Shown here one piece after another: positions 1 to 5,088 of a stretch of DNA of 5,088 nt. How positions within the stretch are numbered: position 1 is the first letter of the stretch; each line of letters opens with the position of its first letter. Position numbers and translations under genes: made by a program. The stretch is from positions 1 to 5,088 of the forward strand of contig PIXT01000131.1 in the NCBI GenBank assembly GCA_003096235.1, written 5' to 3'. The stretch is from Candidatus Bathyarchaeum sp. (lineage in GTDB: Archaea; Thermoproteota; Bathyarchaeia; Bathyarchaeales; Bathyarchaeaceae). The notes below the pieces were generated by a model. The model did not search any database and was not told the origin of the DNA. It saw only the letters and a program-made list of their open reading frames with translations.

Positions 1-491
1 AAATTTTTCTGATAATCAAAAGGTGTGCTTGGGAACGTTCCGCCCATAATAATGAGTTCAATCTTGTCAACTTTGTGCCCAATAGCTTCCAATTGTTCAA
101 TTCGAGTCTTAACCTGTGCATAGGGATTATACTCGTTTTGAGCACCACGCAATGCAGCAGGCTCATGACCAGTGTAGCTTTGAGGAGAACCTGAAGTTGG
201 TCCGCCTGGACAGTACGCACAGGCCAGTTCTTGGGGACATGGTGAAGGTTTGGTCATTACGGCAACCACAGTGACGCCGGAAATTGTGCGAACAACCTTT
301 CGTCTAAGAACATGAAGCAGTTTGACGCTTTCTTCTGGTTTAAGATGTTGAATGATTTCTGCGTTAGAAGGAACTTTGCCAAGGCTGTATTTTCGTGCAA
401 TCTTTAGTTTGATGTAATCTAGGTCTTTTTTTGTGGGATTTGCTACGTCAAGCAAGTCTTGGATAATCTCGCGGTAAGCTTTGGCAGACAT
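1..491 (-). CDS. elp3: Elp3-family tRNA uridine(34) acetyltransferase, N-terminal part (partial)
   Basis: This is the N-terminal 163 residues of an Elp3-type enzyme; the rest lies beyond the left edge. Elp3 joins a radical SAM domain to a GNAT acetyltransferase domain and makes the carboxymethyl-type modification at wobble uridine 34 of tRNA, using acetyl-CoA and SAM in the cytoplasm. Archaeal Elp3 works without the other Elongator subunits. Visible here are a helical N-terminal region (residues about 1-65), the stretch VVAVMTKPSPCP, and the radical SAM cysteines Cys85, Cys91 and Cys94 (C-X5-C-X2-C) running into CPGG. The family block SYTGHEPAALRGAQNEYNPY lies near 105-124, and KIELIIMGGTFP near 143-154. 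The GNAT domain is not in the window. The ATG at 491 is the first ATG in frame and fits the family's N-terminus. It has no convincing Shine-Dalgarno, so a leaderless or short-leader mRNA is likely. It is transcribed away from the surface-protein gene. Confidence 0.93.
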   Translation of the reverse strand, partial: MSAKAYREIIQDLLDVANPTKKDLDYIKLKIARKYSLGKVPSNAEIIQHLKPEESVKLLHVLRRKVVRTISGVTVVAVMTKPSPCPQELACAYCPGGPTSGSPQSYTGHEPAALRGAQNEYNPYAQVKTRIEQLEAIGHKVDKIELIIMGGTFPSTPFDYQKN

Positions 492-505
492 CAGTTTCCA
501 TCTAC

Positions 506-515
506 AAAATATAAA
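506..515 (-). promoter_or_regulatory. Candidate TATA box for elp3
   Basis: On the minus strand this reads TTTATATTTT, a good match to an archaeal TATA element, and it lies about 15-24 bases before the elp3 ATG. Archaeal transcription usually starts about 25 bases downstream of the box, which would place the start at or next to the ATG and give a leaderless message. An alternative weaker box, CTTATTTAC, lies at 533-525 and would give a leader of roughly 10 bases. A short inverted repeat (TGCTT at 520-524, AAGCA at 531-535) overlaps this alternative. The choice between the two boxes is inference. Confidence 0.45.
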
Positions 516-557
516 CAAATGCTTGTAAATAAGCAAACAGTAAAACTTGTTATACCT

Positions 558-577
558 AATAGAATCAGCATTCTATT
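558..577. repeat. Perfect 8-bp inverted repeat with 4-nt spacer (possible operator)
   Basis: The arms AATAGAAT (558-565) and ATTCTATT (570-577) are exact reverse complements around the spacer CAGC. The site lies 67 bases upstream of the elp3 ATG and about 110 bases upstream of the first rightward TATA candidate, so it could serve either divergent gene as a binding site for a dimeric regulator. In RNA it would form an A/U-rich hairpin, but neither predicted transcript includes it. The regulatory role is inferred from symmetry and position only. Confidence 0.45.
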
Positions 578-688
578 GAACTATAGGCTATCACAAAATT
601 GATGATAAAACAATTTAAAAAAATAAATTAAATAACATAAATTATAATTTTGCTACGTTAATCGACAAAAAATGATGATGTGCAAAAC

Positions 689-698
689 CTTATATTTT
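689..698 (+). promoter_or_regulatory. Candidate TATA box and BRE for the leader/surface-protein transcript
   Basis: The box reads CTTATATTTT and is preceded by GCAAAAC (682-688), a purine- and A-rich stretch that suits a TFB-recognition element. A start about 25 bases downstream, near 718-722, would give a leader of about 70 bases before the small ORF at 792 and about 240 bases before the main ATG at 958. A second box at 853-860 could be used instead or as well. Confidence 0.45.
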
Positions 699-791
699 GA
701 ACGAATGATAAATATCGCTCGTTGATGGGTGCAGGTCGAAAAAAACCTTACTCTCAGACAACCAATTGAGCTTGATTCAAGGGGGAGATCA

Positions 792-905
792 ATGATTTCA
801 GTTGCAAGCCAACACGTAAAGAAAGCCATTATCAATAATTGGATTTTCGGATTCTATAAATCGTTTGAGGTTAGCTTTAGCTCTCTCCTTTTCGGTGCCG
901 CCTAA
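792..905 (+). CDS. Possible 37-residue leader ORF upstream of the surface-protein gene
   Basis: An ATG at 792 is preceded by GGGGGAGATCA, a strong purine-rich ribosome-site match (GGGGGAG at 781-787, four bases from the ATG). The frame runs 37 codons to TAA at 903-905. The peptide starts MISVASQHVKKAI and ends in a hydrophobic stretch (SFSSLLFGAA), with a central NNWIFGFYKSF. I recognise no family. It ends 52 bases before the surface-protein ATG and is in a different frame from it, so it could be an upstream ORF that tunes translation of the large gene, a small membrane-active peptide, or chance. In its favour are the ribosome site and the upstream TATA candidate at 689-698. Against it are its short length and the second TATA candidate lying inside it. 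Confidence 0.33.
   Translation: MISVASQHVKKAIINNWIFGFYKSFEVSFSSLLFGAA
853..860 (+). promoter_or_regulatory. Candidate proximal TATA box for the surface-protein gene
   Basis: TCTATAAA is a TATA-like element. Transcription starting about 25 bases downstream, near 883-887, would give a leader of about 70-75 bases before the ATG at 958. The element lies within the possible leader ORF, so a transcript from here would not carry that ORF. Its BRE region is less A-rich than that of the distal box at 689-698. Confidence 0.4.
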
Positions 906-945
906 AATCGACCTAAACTCAGCTACAAAAAATAGAAGGAAAAAA

Positions 946-949
946 GGAG
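946..949 (+). promoter_or_regulatory. Ribosome binding site that sets the surface-protein start
   Basis: GGAG sits eight bases before the ATG at 958 in an A-rich context (AAAAAGGAGAAAAAAGA). It decides between this ATG and the TTG at 865, 31 codons upstream in the same frame. Starting at 958 puts a classical signal peptide at the very N-terminus. The upstream extension would place a charged segment (KNRRKKGEKR) ahead of it and has no ribosome site. Confidence 0.8.
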
Positions 950-957
950 AAAAAAGA

Positions 958-3651
958 ATGAATATCGCGATAAATAAAACTAAATTTTCAGCAACGATAA
1001 TTACTGTTTTGTTAGTAATTTCAGCTTTTATGATGTTAACAACAAACATCCAAGCTCAAGACATCGAATTCGCTGTACCCGTTTCTGGACCATTACCTGC
1101 AGGTGAAACCCCTAGCGTTTACGTTGATGTTTCTGCACACCTTAGCTTTAGACCTAATCCAGTAGGCTTAGGAGAAACATTCTTGGTTAACATCTGGACC
1201 ACGCCAGCAGTTTACTCGGGAAGGTATCATCCTGACTACAAGATTACAATTACAAAACCTGGTGGAGAAGAGACTAGTTTCACAATGGATTCATACCATG
1301 CTGACGCAACAGCATGGTTTGAGTGGCTAGCTGATGAAGTAGGAGATTGGACAATCAGGTTTGACTTCCAAGGAACCTACTTCCCCGAAGGATACTACGA
1401 GGGTCTCGGAGTATTTGGAGGCGGTCCCACCTTGCTAGATTCAGCATACTACAGACCAGCAACATCTGGCGATTGGACTCTCACAGTACAAGAGGAATTA
1501 GTTTACGGTTGGCCAGAACCCGGAATCACAGAGGACTACTGGACAAGACCAGTACAAGTTGAACACCGCGACTGGTGGCCTTCTCTAGGAAACTATCCAG
1601 CAACAGGATATGACGGAACAGTTGACCCAAACTGGGACACAGTCTACCCAGATACTAACCCCTACTGGAGTCAACAACACAAATTCACACCTTGGGCTGA
1701 AGGCCCAGACAGTGCACACATTGTCTGGAAACGTCAGGATGCAATCGCAGGTATAATTGGTGGTCAAGCAAAAACATTCGGATTAACCGCATCACCAAGC
1801 ACTCCAACCATAATATATTCTGGACGCTGTTACGACTCATACCAAAAACCAGTATCTGGCGGACAAATAATGTTCAGATGTTATGATCTTAGGACGGGTG
1901 AATTATACTGGGAAACTCCCGCATCATTTTACACCTACATGTGGTTTGGTCTATTTCCTAGAACTGTTCCACTAGTGCCTAACATTATTGAGTATAATGC
2001 ACCAACGCAATCCGAGGTTCCTGGAGCAGAAGCAGCTGGAACTTGGTCAGTAAATCTCATAACAATATCAGGTGGAAGGTTGTACAAATGGGACCCATGG
2101 TCTGGAGAGTTGACATGTAACGTATCACTTGGTGTAAGTGACGCTACTTTCTACAGAAGTGCAAGTAAACGCGACACATTGCCAATGGCATTAAGTGTTC
2201 AGAACATTGGTAACCAAACAAACCCTGAATACCGTTTGATACAATGGACAACCTCTGGAACTAGCAGTAACTTTGCAAGCAGAGTTATCAGTAACACAAC
2301 TTATGCACGAAGTAGTCTACCAAGTTTAATTGATTGGGAAGTTGGACTTGGTGCAGATGTGGCTGGTATTTCTGAGGCTCAAGTATATGTTGGACAAAGC
2401 ATAACTGGTTACGACCTTTGGACCGGAGAAGAACTATGGACAAAGGAAGTAATGGGTGAACCAATGTACAGCAGGTCTTGTGGAATTGCTGATCAAGGAA
2501 AAGTTGCAATTCTTTCAGCAAGAGGCTATTACATAGCATATGATCTTGCTACAGGCAATTTGGCTTGGACTGGAGAATCAATGGATTATCCATGGGCATC
2601 TTGTGCTTTTGGTGCATACTCAGCAATGACGGCTTATGGCATGATATTCCGTGAAGCTATGGACGGAATCTATGCTTACAGCTGGGACGATGGAAGCATC
2701 GTTTGGAAGTATGAAGCAGACGCAAAAGCAGTCTACGAAACTCCATACACTGTAGAAAACGCGAAAACAGTAATGCCATTCTACTCTTTCGGCGTAGGCG
2801 GCATCATTGCTGACGGTAAATTCTTCACATGGAACTATGAGCACACAGAAAGCTGGCCAGTAACAAGAGGCTGGAGCATCCACGCAATTGATGTCTTCAC
2901 TGGAGAAGCCGTGTGGGACATGATGGGATGTACAACTCCTGCAGCTGTTGCAGATGGCTATCTGATCGGCGGTAACAGATATGATGGCTACCTCTATTGC
3001 TACGGTAAAGGTGAAAGCGAAACAACAGTTTCTGCACCTGATGTTGCAGTACCTTCAGGAACTTCGATGACAATCAAAGGCAGTGTTCTTGACCTATCAC
3101 CTGCTCAGCCAGGAACTCCATGTGTTTCAGCTGAAACCATGGATACCCAAATGGAATACTTGCACATGCAGATGCCAATCGGTGGACTATGGGGCGACGA
3201 AATAATCGAGGGCGTTCCAGTCACTTTGAGCGCAATTGCTAATGACGGCACTTATGTTGATCTGGGCGTTGTTACTACGGACGGATACTCGGGTACATTT
3301 GGTCTTACATGGACTCCAACAAAACAAGGAACATACAAGATCATTGCCTCGTTTGAAGGAGATGCATCGTATGCCAGTTCATCCGCAACAACATGGGTAA
3401 CAGTAGGTCCAGCACCAACACCAGCAGCACCAATTGAACCAGAAGAACCCGTAACACCAGAGGAACCAGAGACACCAGAAGAACCTGAAACTCCTGAAGA
3501 ACCAGAAACACCCGAAGAGCCTGAGGAACCTGAACCAGAAGCAACCGCTGAAACCCCGTTGATCTCAATTGAAATGGCAATAATCATTGCTGTTGTCGTT
3601 GCTTGCGTTGTCGGCGTAGTTAGCTACTGGGCAATTCGGAAAAGAAAATAA
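958..3651 (+). CDS. Secreted, membrane-anchored PQQ-type beta-propeller protein with Ig-like domains
   Basis: This is an 897-residue cell-surface protein. Residues 1-33 form a signal peptide (lysines at 7 and 9, hydrophobic core about 12-27, likely cut after Ala33 in NIQA-QD). Residues about 35-180 are beta-rich and Ig-like, with two GDWT strands (near 131 and 173). A linker follows with YWTRP (194-198) and DWW (205-207). The region from about 258 to 685 carries propeller blades of the form YDxxTGExxW: YDLRTGELYW (309-318), YKWDPWSGEL (376-385), YDLWTGEELW (485-494), YDLATGNLAW (528-537), YSWDDGSIVW (574-583) and IDVFTGEAVW (644-653). An Ig-like domain spans about 690-816, a Glu/Pro stalk 819-861 and one membrane helix about 868-891, ending in RKRK. 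Three N-glycosylation sequons (NVS, NQT, NTT) fall inside the propeller. Such proteins are often annotated BamB-like by propeller similarity, but this is not the bacterial outer-membrane factor. Ligand and partners are unknown; a scaffold, adhesin or S-layer-associated role is inference. Confidence 0.9.
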   Translation: MNIAINKTKFSATIITVLLVISAFMMLTTNIQAQDIEFAVPVSGPLPAGETPSVYVDVSAHLSFRPNPVGLGETFLVNIWTTPAVYSGRYHPDYKITITKPGGEETSFTMDSYHADATAWFEWLADEVGDWTIRFDFQGTYFPEGYYEGLGVFGGGPTLLDSAYYRPATSGDWTLTVQEELVYGWPEPGITEDYWTRPVQVEHRDWWPSLGNYPATGYDGTVDPNWDTVYPDTNPYWSQQHKFTPWAEGPDSAHIVWKRQDAIAGIIGGQAKTFGLTASPSTPTIIYSGRCYDSYQKPVSGGQIMFRCYDLRTGELYWETPASFYTYMWFGLFPRTVPLVPNIIEYNAPTQSEVPGAEAAGTWSVNLITISGGRLYKWDPWSGELTCNVSLGVSDATFYRSASKRDTLPMALSVQNIGNQTNPEYRLIQWTTSGTSSNFASRVISNTTYARSSLPSLIDWEVGLGADVAGISEAQVYVGQSITGYDLWTGEELWTKEVMGEPMYSRSCGIADQGKVAILSARGYYIAYDLATGNLAWTGESMDYPWASCAFGAYSAMTAYGMIFREAMDGIYAYSWDDGSIVWKYEADAKAVYETPYTVENAKTVMPFYSFGVGGIIADGKFFTWNYEHTESWPVTRGWSIHAIDVFTGEAVWDMMGCTTPAAVADGYLIGGNRYDGYLYCYGKGESETTVSAPDVAVPSGTSMTIKGSVLDLSPAQPGTPCVSAETMDTQMEYLHMQMPIGGLWGDEIIEGVPVTLSAIANDGTYVDLGVVTTDGYSGTFGLTWTPTKQGTYKIIASFEGDASYASSSATTWVTVGPAPTPAAPIEPEEPVTPEEPETPEEPETPEEPETPEEPEEPEPEATAETPLISIEMAIIIAVVVACVVGVVSYWAIRKRK
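3439..3540 (+). repeat. PEEPET hexapeptide tandem repeat encoding a Glu/Pro stalk
   Basis: Five 18-base units begin at 3439, 3457, 3475, 3493 and 3511. They encode PEEPVT, PEEPET, PEEPET, PEEPET and PEEPEE, followed by PEPE. Synonymous codons differ between units (CCA, CCT and CCC for Pro; GAA and GAG for Glu), so the array is kept at the protein level and is not a fresh DNA duplication. It links the last Ig-like domain to the membrane helix and probably acts as a rigid, acidic spacer that holds the propeller away from the membrane. Confidence 0.85.
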
Positions 3652-3680
3652 CCACCCTTTCTTTCCCTTTTTTTGGGAAA
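3652..3680 (+). terminator. T-rich termination region after the surface-protein gene
   Basis: Directly after the TAA the sequence is pyrimidine-rich and reaches a run of seven T at 3668-3674. Archaeal transcription commonly ends at such T-runs. TTTCCC (3662-3667) and GGGAAA (3675-3680) flank the run as a 6-bp inverted repeat. A second T7 run at 3825-3831 could catch read-through. On the opposite strand, GATTTTTATTTCCC (3688-3675) could end the convergent methyltransferase transcript. Confidence 0.5.
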
Positions 3681-3692
3681 TAAAAATCGGAA

Positions 3693-3816
3693 TTGGAGGA
3701 CCTGAAAAGGTTTAACTTGATTAAAGCTGAAAAACATCAAAGCGATTGTAGCTGTCGCGGGTTTTGTAAGCTTTCTCCTCATTATTGTCCAAGTTAAATC
3801 TCGGGAAACCCTCCAA
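3693..3816. repeat. Extended imperfect inverted repeat between convergent genes
   Basis: The spacer folds back on itself in nested, co-centred arms. TTGGAGG (3693-3699) pairs with CCTCCAA (3810-3816). AGGTTTAACTTG (3708-3719) pairs with CAAGTTAAATCT (3790-3801), 12 pairs with one G-U. AAAGCT (3723-3728) pairs with AGCTTT (3769-3774), AAAAC (3731-3735) with GTTTT (3761-3765), and GCGA (3742-3745) with TCGC (3755-3758). An outer AAAAAT (3682-3687) can also pair with ATTTTT (3824-3829). The two outer arms align without gaps over 27 bases at about 19 matches. It could be a structured 3' RNA or bidirectional terminator, or the relic of a small inverted-repeat mobile element. I see no clear target-site duplication. 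Confidence 0.5.
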
Positions 3817-3831
3817 ACCCACAATTTTTTT

Positions 3832-4392
3832 CTAGTCAGTTGGAGTGCAAACTGCAGAGAATCCCTTAAGTTGCTCGTTTGTAGTTAGTGCAACAACGTT
3901 TAGCTTTGCGTCCTGTAGAATAGAAACAAAACTTTCGTGAGTGAACTTCTTTTTCAGTCCAGTTACAGCAAAAATAGCTGTTGTTTTGGCTGTGCGTTTC
4001 ATTTCAATAACCGTTAGTTTTGGTTCAGGCATATTCTGCAGAACAGTTACAGCAAAAATTTTGTCGAAAACTTGATCAACAAAAGGGACATTATCTGCAT
4101 CGGCACGAATAAGAAATACGTTTGAAAACATTTTTGCTCGCTCTTTAGCTTCTTTCAATGCTTTCTGAGACACGTCTAACCCTGCAACCATCTTGACTTT
4201 TTGTGCAACATGGGAAAAAAGAAAACCAGTTCCACAGCCAAGGTCTAAAACGTAGTCAGATGGCTCAAGGTTCATGAACTTTAGAAGGGCTTCAATTTTG
4301 GCATTCTGTTCTCCTAAGTATTGAACATTGTATATTTCGGCTTGCTGGTCATAATGACGCATTGTCCGCTGTTTCTCTTTCCAAGGTTGCAT
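3832..4392 (-). CDS. Class I SAM-dependent methyltransferase
   Basis: A 186-residue Rossmann-fold methyltransferase of the Methyltransf_11/25 type, probably cytoplasmic since no signal peptide or membrane segment is seen. Motif I, VLDLGCGTG (residues 48-56), is the SAM-binding glycine loop. GLDVS (71-75) carries the acidic residue expected to bind the SAM ribose. RADADNVPF (96-104) corresponds to the adenine-binding region, and FDKIFAV (109-115) to motif II/IV. The N-terminal RHYDQQAEIYNVQYLGEQNAKIEALL is the cap helix common to small-molecule and ubiE-like methyltransferases. The substrate cannot be told from sequence. ATG at 4392 is preferred over the in-frame ATG at 4362 because WKEKQRTMRHYD is typical of related archaeal proteins. 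The ribosome site is weak. The gene ends in TAG, converges on the surface-protein gene and diverges from nucS with 53 bases between starts. Confidence 0.88.
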   Translation of the reverse strand: MQPWKEKQRTMRHYDQQAEIYNVQYLGEQNAKIEALLKFMNLEPSDYVLDLGCGTGFLFSHVAQKVKMVAGLDVSQKALKEAKERAKMFSNVFLIRADADNVPFVDQVFDKIFAVTVLQNMPEPKLTVIEMKRTAKTTAIFAVTGLKKKFTHESFVSILQDAKLNVVALTTNEQLKGFSAVCTPTD

Positions 4393-4445
4393 GTTTCTCA
4401 GAAGTTTTATCTATCTTCACATTCTAAACATTGTCGGCGCACCAA
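4393..4445. promoter_or_regulatory. Compact divergent promoter region for the methyltransferase and nucS
   Basis: Only 53 bases separate the two start codons. On the plus strand TTTTATCTAT (4405-4414) is a plausible TATA element that would start transcription near 4435-4440, giving nucS a leader of under about 10 bases. On the minus strand TTTAGAA (4428-4422) is a weak candidate that would give a nearly leaderless methyltransferase mRNA. The two elements sit close enough that opposing initiation complexes would compete for space. Confidence 0.35.
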
Positions 4446-4823
4446 ATGACAAACCGAAAACCTGTAGACACCTTAGAAAATCCAACAAATGAAAAGGCAG
4501 CGGAGTTCGTCAAATCTGCAGTTTCAGAGCACAAAACAGTAATTCTAGTGGGCAACTGCTGGGTAAACTACAAAGGAAGAGCCAGCTCAAAACTGGAACC
4601 AGGGGAACGCATTGTAATGATAAAAGATGACGGGTCGGTTCTGGTTCATCGTTCAACGGGATATGTACCTGTTAACTGGCAGCCAGCTGGTTGCATGTTT
4701 CAAACCACTGTCAAGGGTGACAACTTACAGGTTAGAGCTACTCGACGAAAGCCACATGAATCGGTCACCATCTCTTTTGACAACGTTTTCTTGGTTTCTT
4801 CTATGAGATTGCTTGACCGATGA
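4446..4823 (+). CDS. nucS: Endonuclease NucS (EndoMS), N-terminal DNA-binding/dimerisation domain, ended by in-frame TGA
   Basis: The 125 residues match the N-terminal half of NucS/EndoMS, the archaeal and actinobacterial endonuclease that cuts DNA at mismatches and at branched or single-stranded structures. Family marks are ILVGNCWVNYKGRASSKL (residues 33-50), a typical NucS stretch; GERIVMIKDDGSVLVH (53-68); and PVNWQPAGC (75-83), whose Trp78 corresponds to the base-stacking Trp of the Pyrococcus protein. RRKPHE follows at 100-105. Translation meets TGA at 4821-4823 after LLDR, where family members continue with about 110 more residues. The next codons in the same frame (EFSLHASEADMQ) are the normal NucS continuation, so the gene is interrupted by a single stop. 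ATG at 4446 is chosen over TTG at 4431, five codons upstream. Alone, this domain could bind DNA and dimerise but could not cut. Confidence 0.85.
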   Translation: MTNRKPVDTLENPTNEKAAEFVKSAVSEHKTVILVGNCWVNYKGRASSKLEPGERIVMIKDDGSVLVHRSTGYVPVNWQPAGCMFQTTVKGDNLQVRATRRKPHESVTISFDNVFLVSSMRLLDR

Positions 4824-4853
4824 GAATTTTCGCTACACGCAAGCGAAGCAGAC

Positions 4854-5088
4854 ATGCAAAAAGCAATACTGATTGACCCATCTATTTTTGAAGAGAATTT
4901 CACGCCCATCAGTTACGAGAAGAAAGTTGAACCAGGATTTGTTGACGTTTACGGCGTGGATGTTAACGGTAAACTTGTTGTTGTAGAGTTGAAAAGGAAA
5001 ACTGCAGGTCGTAATGCTGCGTTACAACTGGCAAAATATGTAGAATGCATCAAAACCATCGCAAACAGGGAGCTAAGAGGTGTCCTCG
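4854..5088 (+). CDS. nucS: Endonuclease NucS (EndoMS), C-terminal RecB-like nuclease domain, downstream of the stop (partial)
   Basis: This continues nucS in the same frame after the TGA. Similarity resumes at the codon right after the stop (4824, EFSLHASEAD), but the first usable start is the ATG at 4854. Numbering from the nucS ATG, the RecB-like catalytic set is present: Asp167 in GFVDVYGVD, Glu181 and Lys183 in VVVELKRK, and Gln194 and Tyr198 in QLAKY. These match the D, E-X-K, Q and Y residues of characterised archaeal NucS. The frame is open to the right edge, where LRGVL, the start of the conserved RGI/VL strand, is reached. No Shine-Dalgarno precedes 4854, so independent translation is doubtful. 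The half could be expressed by stop read-through or reinitiation, be the dead end of a recent pseudogene, or be continuous if the TGA is a sequencing error. Confidence 0.7.
   Translation, partial: MQKAILIDPSIFEENFTPISYEKKVEPGFVDVYGVDVNGKLVVVELKRKTAGRNAALQLAKYVECIKTIANRELRGVL

Larger units (their letters stand above)
492..791. other. Divergent intergenic control region between elp3 and the surface-protein gene
   Basis: I see no convincing gene in this stretch. It holds the elp3 promoter candidate at its left end, the perfect palindrome at 558-577, a run of almost pure A/T at about 593-652 (for example AATTTAAAAAAATAAATTAA), and a rightward TATA candidate at 689-698. Nothing resembles a tRNA, and I could not pair C and D boxes into a guide RNA. 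The minus-strand open frame across 653-835 has no recognisable family features and no ribosome site, so I leave it out. Confidence 0.6.

Noticed and set aside
672..678. ATGATGA resembling a box C of an archaeal C/D guide RNA
   Set aside because: No matching CTGA box D at suitable spacing follows, and no internal C'/D' pair is visible.
865..957. A 31-codon upstream extension of the surface protein starting at TTG 865
   Set aside because: The ATG at 958 has GGAG eight bases upstream and places the signal peptide at the N-terminus. The TTG has no ribosome site.
3252..3587. A minus-strand frame rich in SGSSGV repeats opposite the Glu/Pro stalk
   Set aside because: It is the antisense shadow of the PEEPET repeat. 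It lacks a ribosome site and any family resemblance.
3717..3797. A TTG-started 26-codon plus-strand frame with four closely spaced cysteines (CSCRGFC followed by a fourth Cys)
   Set aside because: The start is weak, GGAGG is too far upstream (about 17 bases), and the frame lies inside the folded spacer. Nothing else supports translation.
3624..3824. A 66-codon minus-strand frame with a short hydrophobic stretch downstream of the methyltransferase
   Set aside because: It overlaps the end of the surface-protein gene and the inverted repeat. It has no clear ribosome site and no recognisable family.
3727..3888. A plus-strand frame reading KNIKAIVAVAGFVSFLLIIV, which looks like a short membrane or signal peptide
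   Set aside because: It has no ATG, GTG or TTG start in frame (an in-frame TGA lies just upstream and only CTG at 3727 is available). It lacks a ribosome site and runs into the methyltransferase region antisense. It also coincides with the inverted repeat, which explains the sequence better.
4820..4876. An ATG overlapping the nucS stop (ATGA) as a coupled downstream start
   Set aside because: That ATG is in another frame, which closes after 18 codons. The nuclease domain continues in the original nucS frame, so it cannot rescue the gene.

Overview
The window looks archaeal. It carries an archaeal-type stand-alone Elp3, a NucS/EndoMS mismatch endonuclease, TATA-like boxes with little bacterial -35/-10 character, a GGAG ribosome site, and a large secreted beta-propeller protein that ends in a membrane anchor. 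The base composition is moderately AT-rich. The style of the big surface protein (PQQ-type propeller, an YWTRP...DWW linker, an E/P-rich stalk, one C-terminal helix followed by RKRK) reminds me of Bathyarchaeia and related TACK archaea. That lineage call is an inference from family resemblance, not a computed placement.

Layout. (1) 1-491, minus strand: the N-terminal 163 codons of elp3, cut by the left edge. (2) 492-957: a divergent control region, very AT-rich around 593-652, with a perfect 20-nt palindrome, a promoter candidate for elp3, two TATA candidates facing right, and a possible 37-codon leader ORF with its own ribosome site. (3) 958-3651, plus strand: an 897-residue exported protein with a signal peptide, Ig-like N-terminal region, beta-propeller, Ig-like domain, PEEPET stalk and membrane anchor. 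(4) 3652-3831: a convergent spacer with T-rich terminator signals and an extended imperfect inverted repeat (core 3693-3816). (5) 3832-4392, minus strand: a class I SAM-dependent methyltransferase. (6) 4393-4445: a compact divergent promoter region. (7) 4446-5088, plus strand: nucS, interrupted by one in-frame TGA at 4821-4823 in the linker between its DNA-binding and nuclease domains, and cut by the right edge.

The genes do not form one pathway. Elp3 acts in tRNA wobble-uridine modification, NucS in DNA mismatch processing, the methyltransferase has an unknown substrate, and the large protein belongs to the cell surface. No tRNA, rRNA, CRISPR array, transposase or defence cassette is visible. 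I do not see an obvious new multi-gene system. The observations most worth checking are the in-frame stop that splits an otherwise intact nucS, the nested inverted repeat between the convergent genes, and the small leader ORF ahead of the surface protein.
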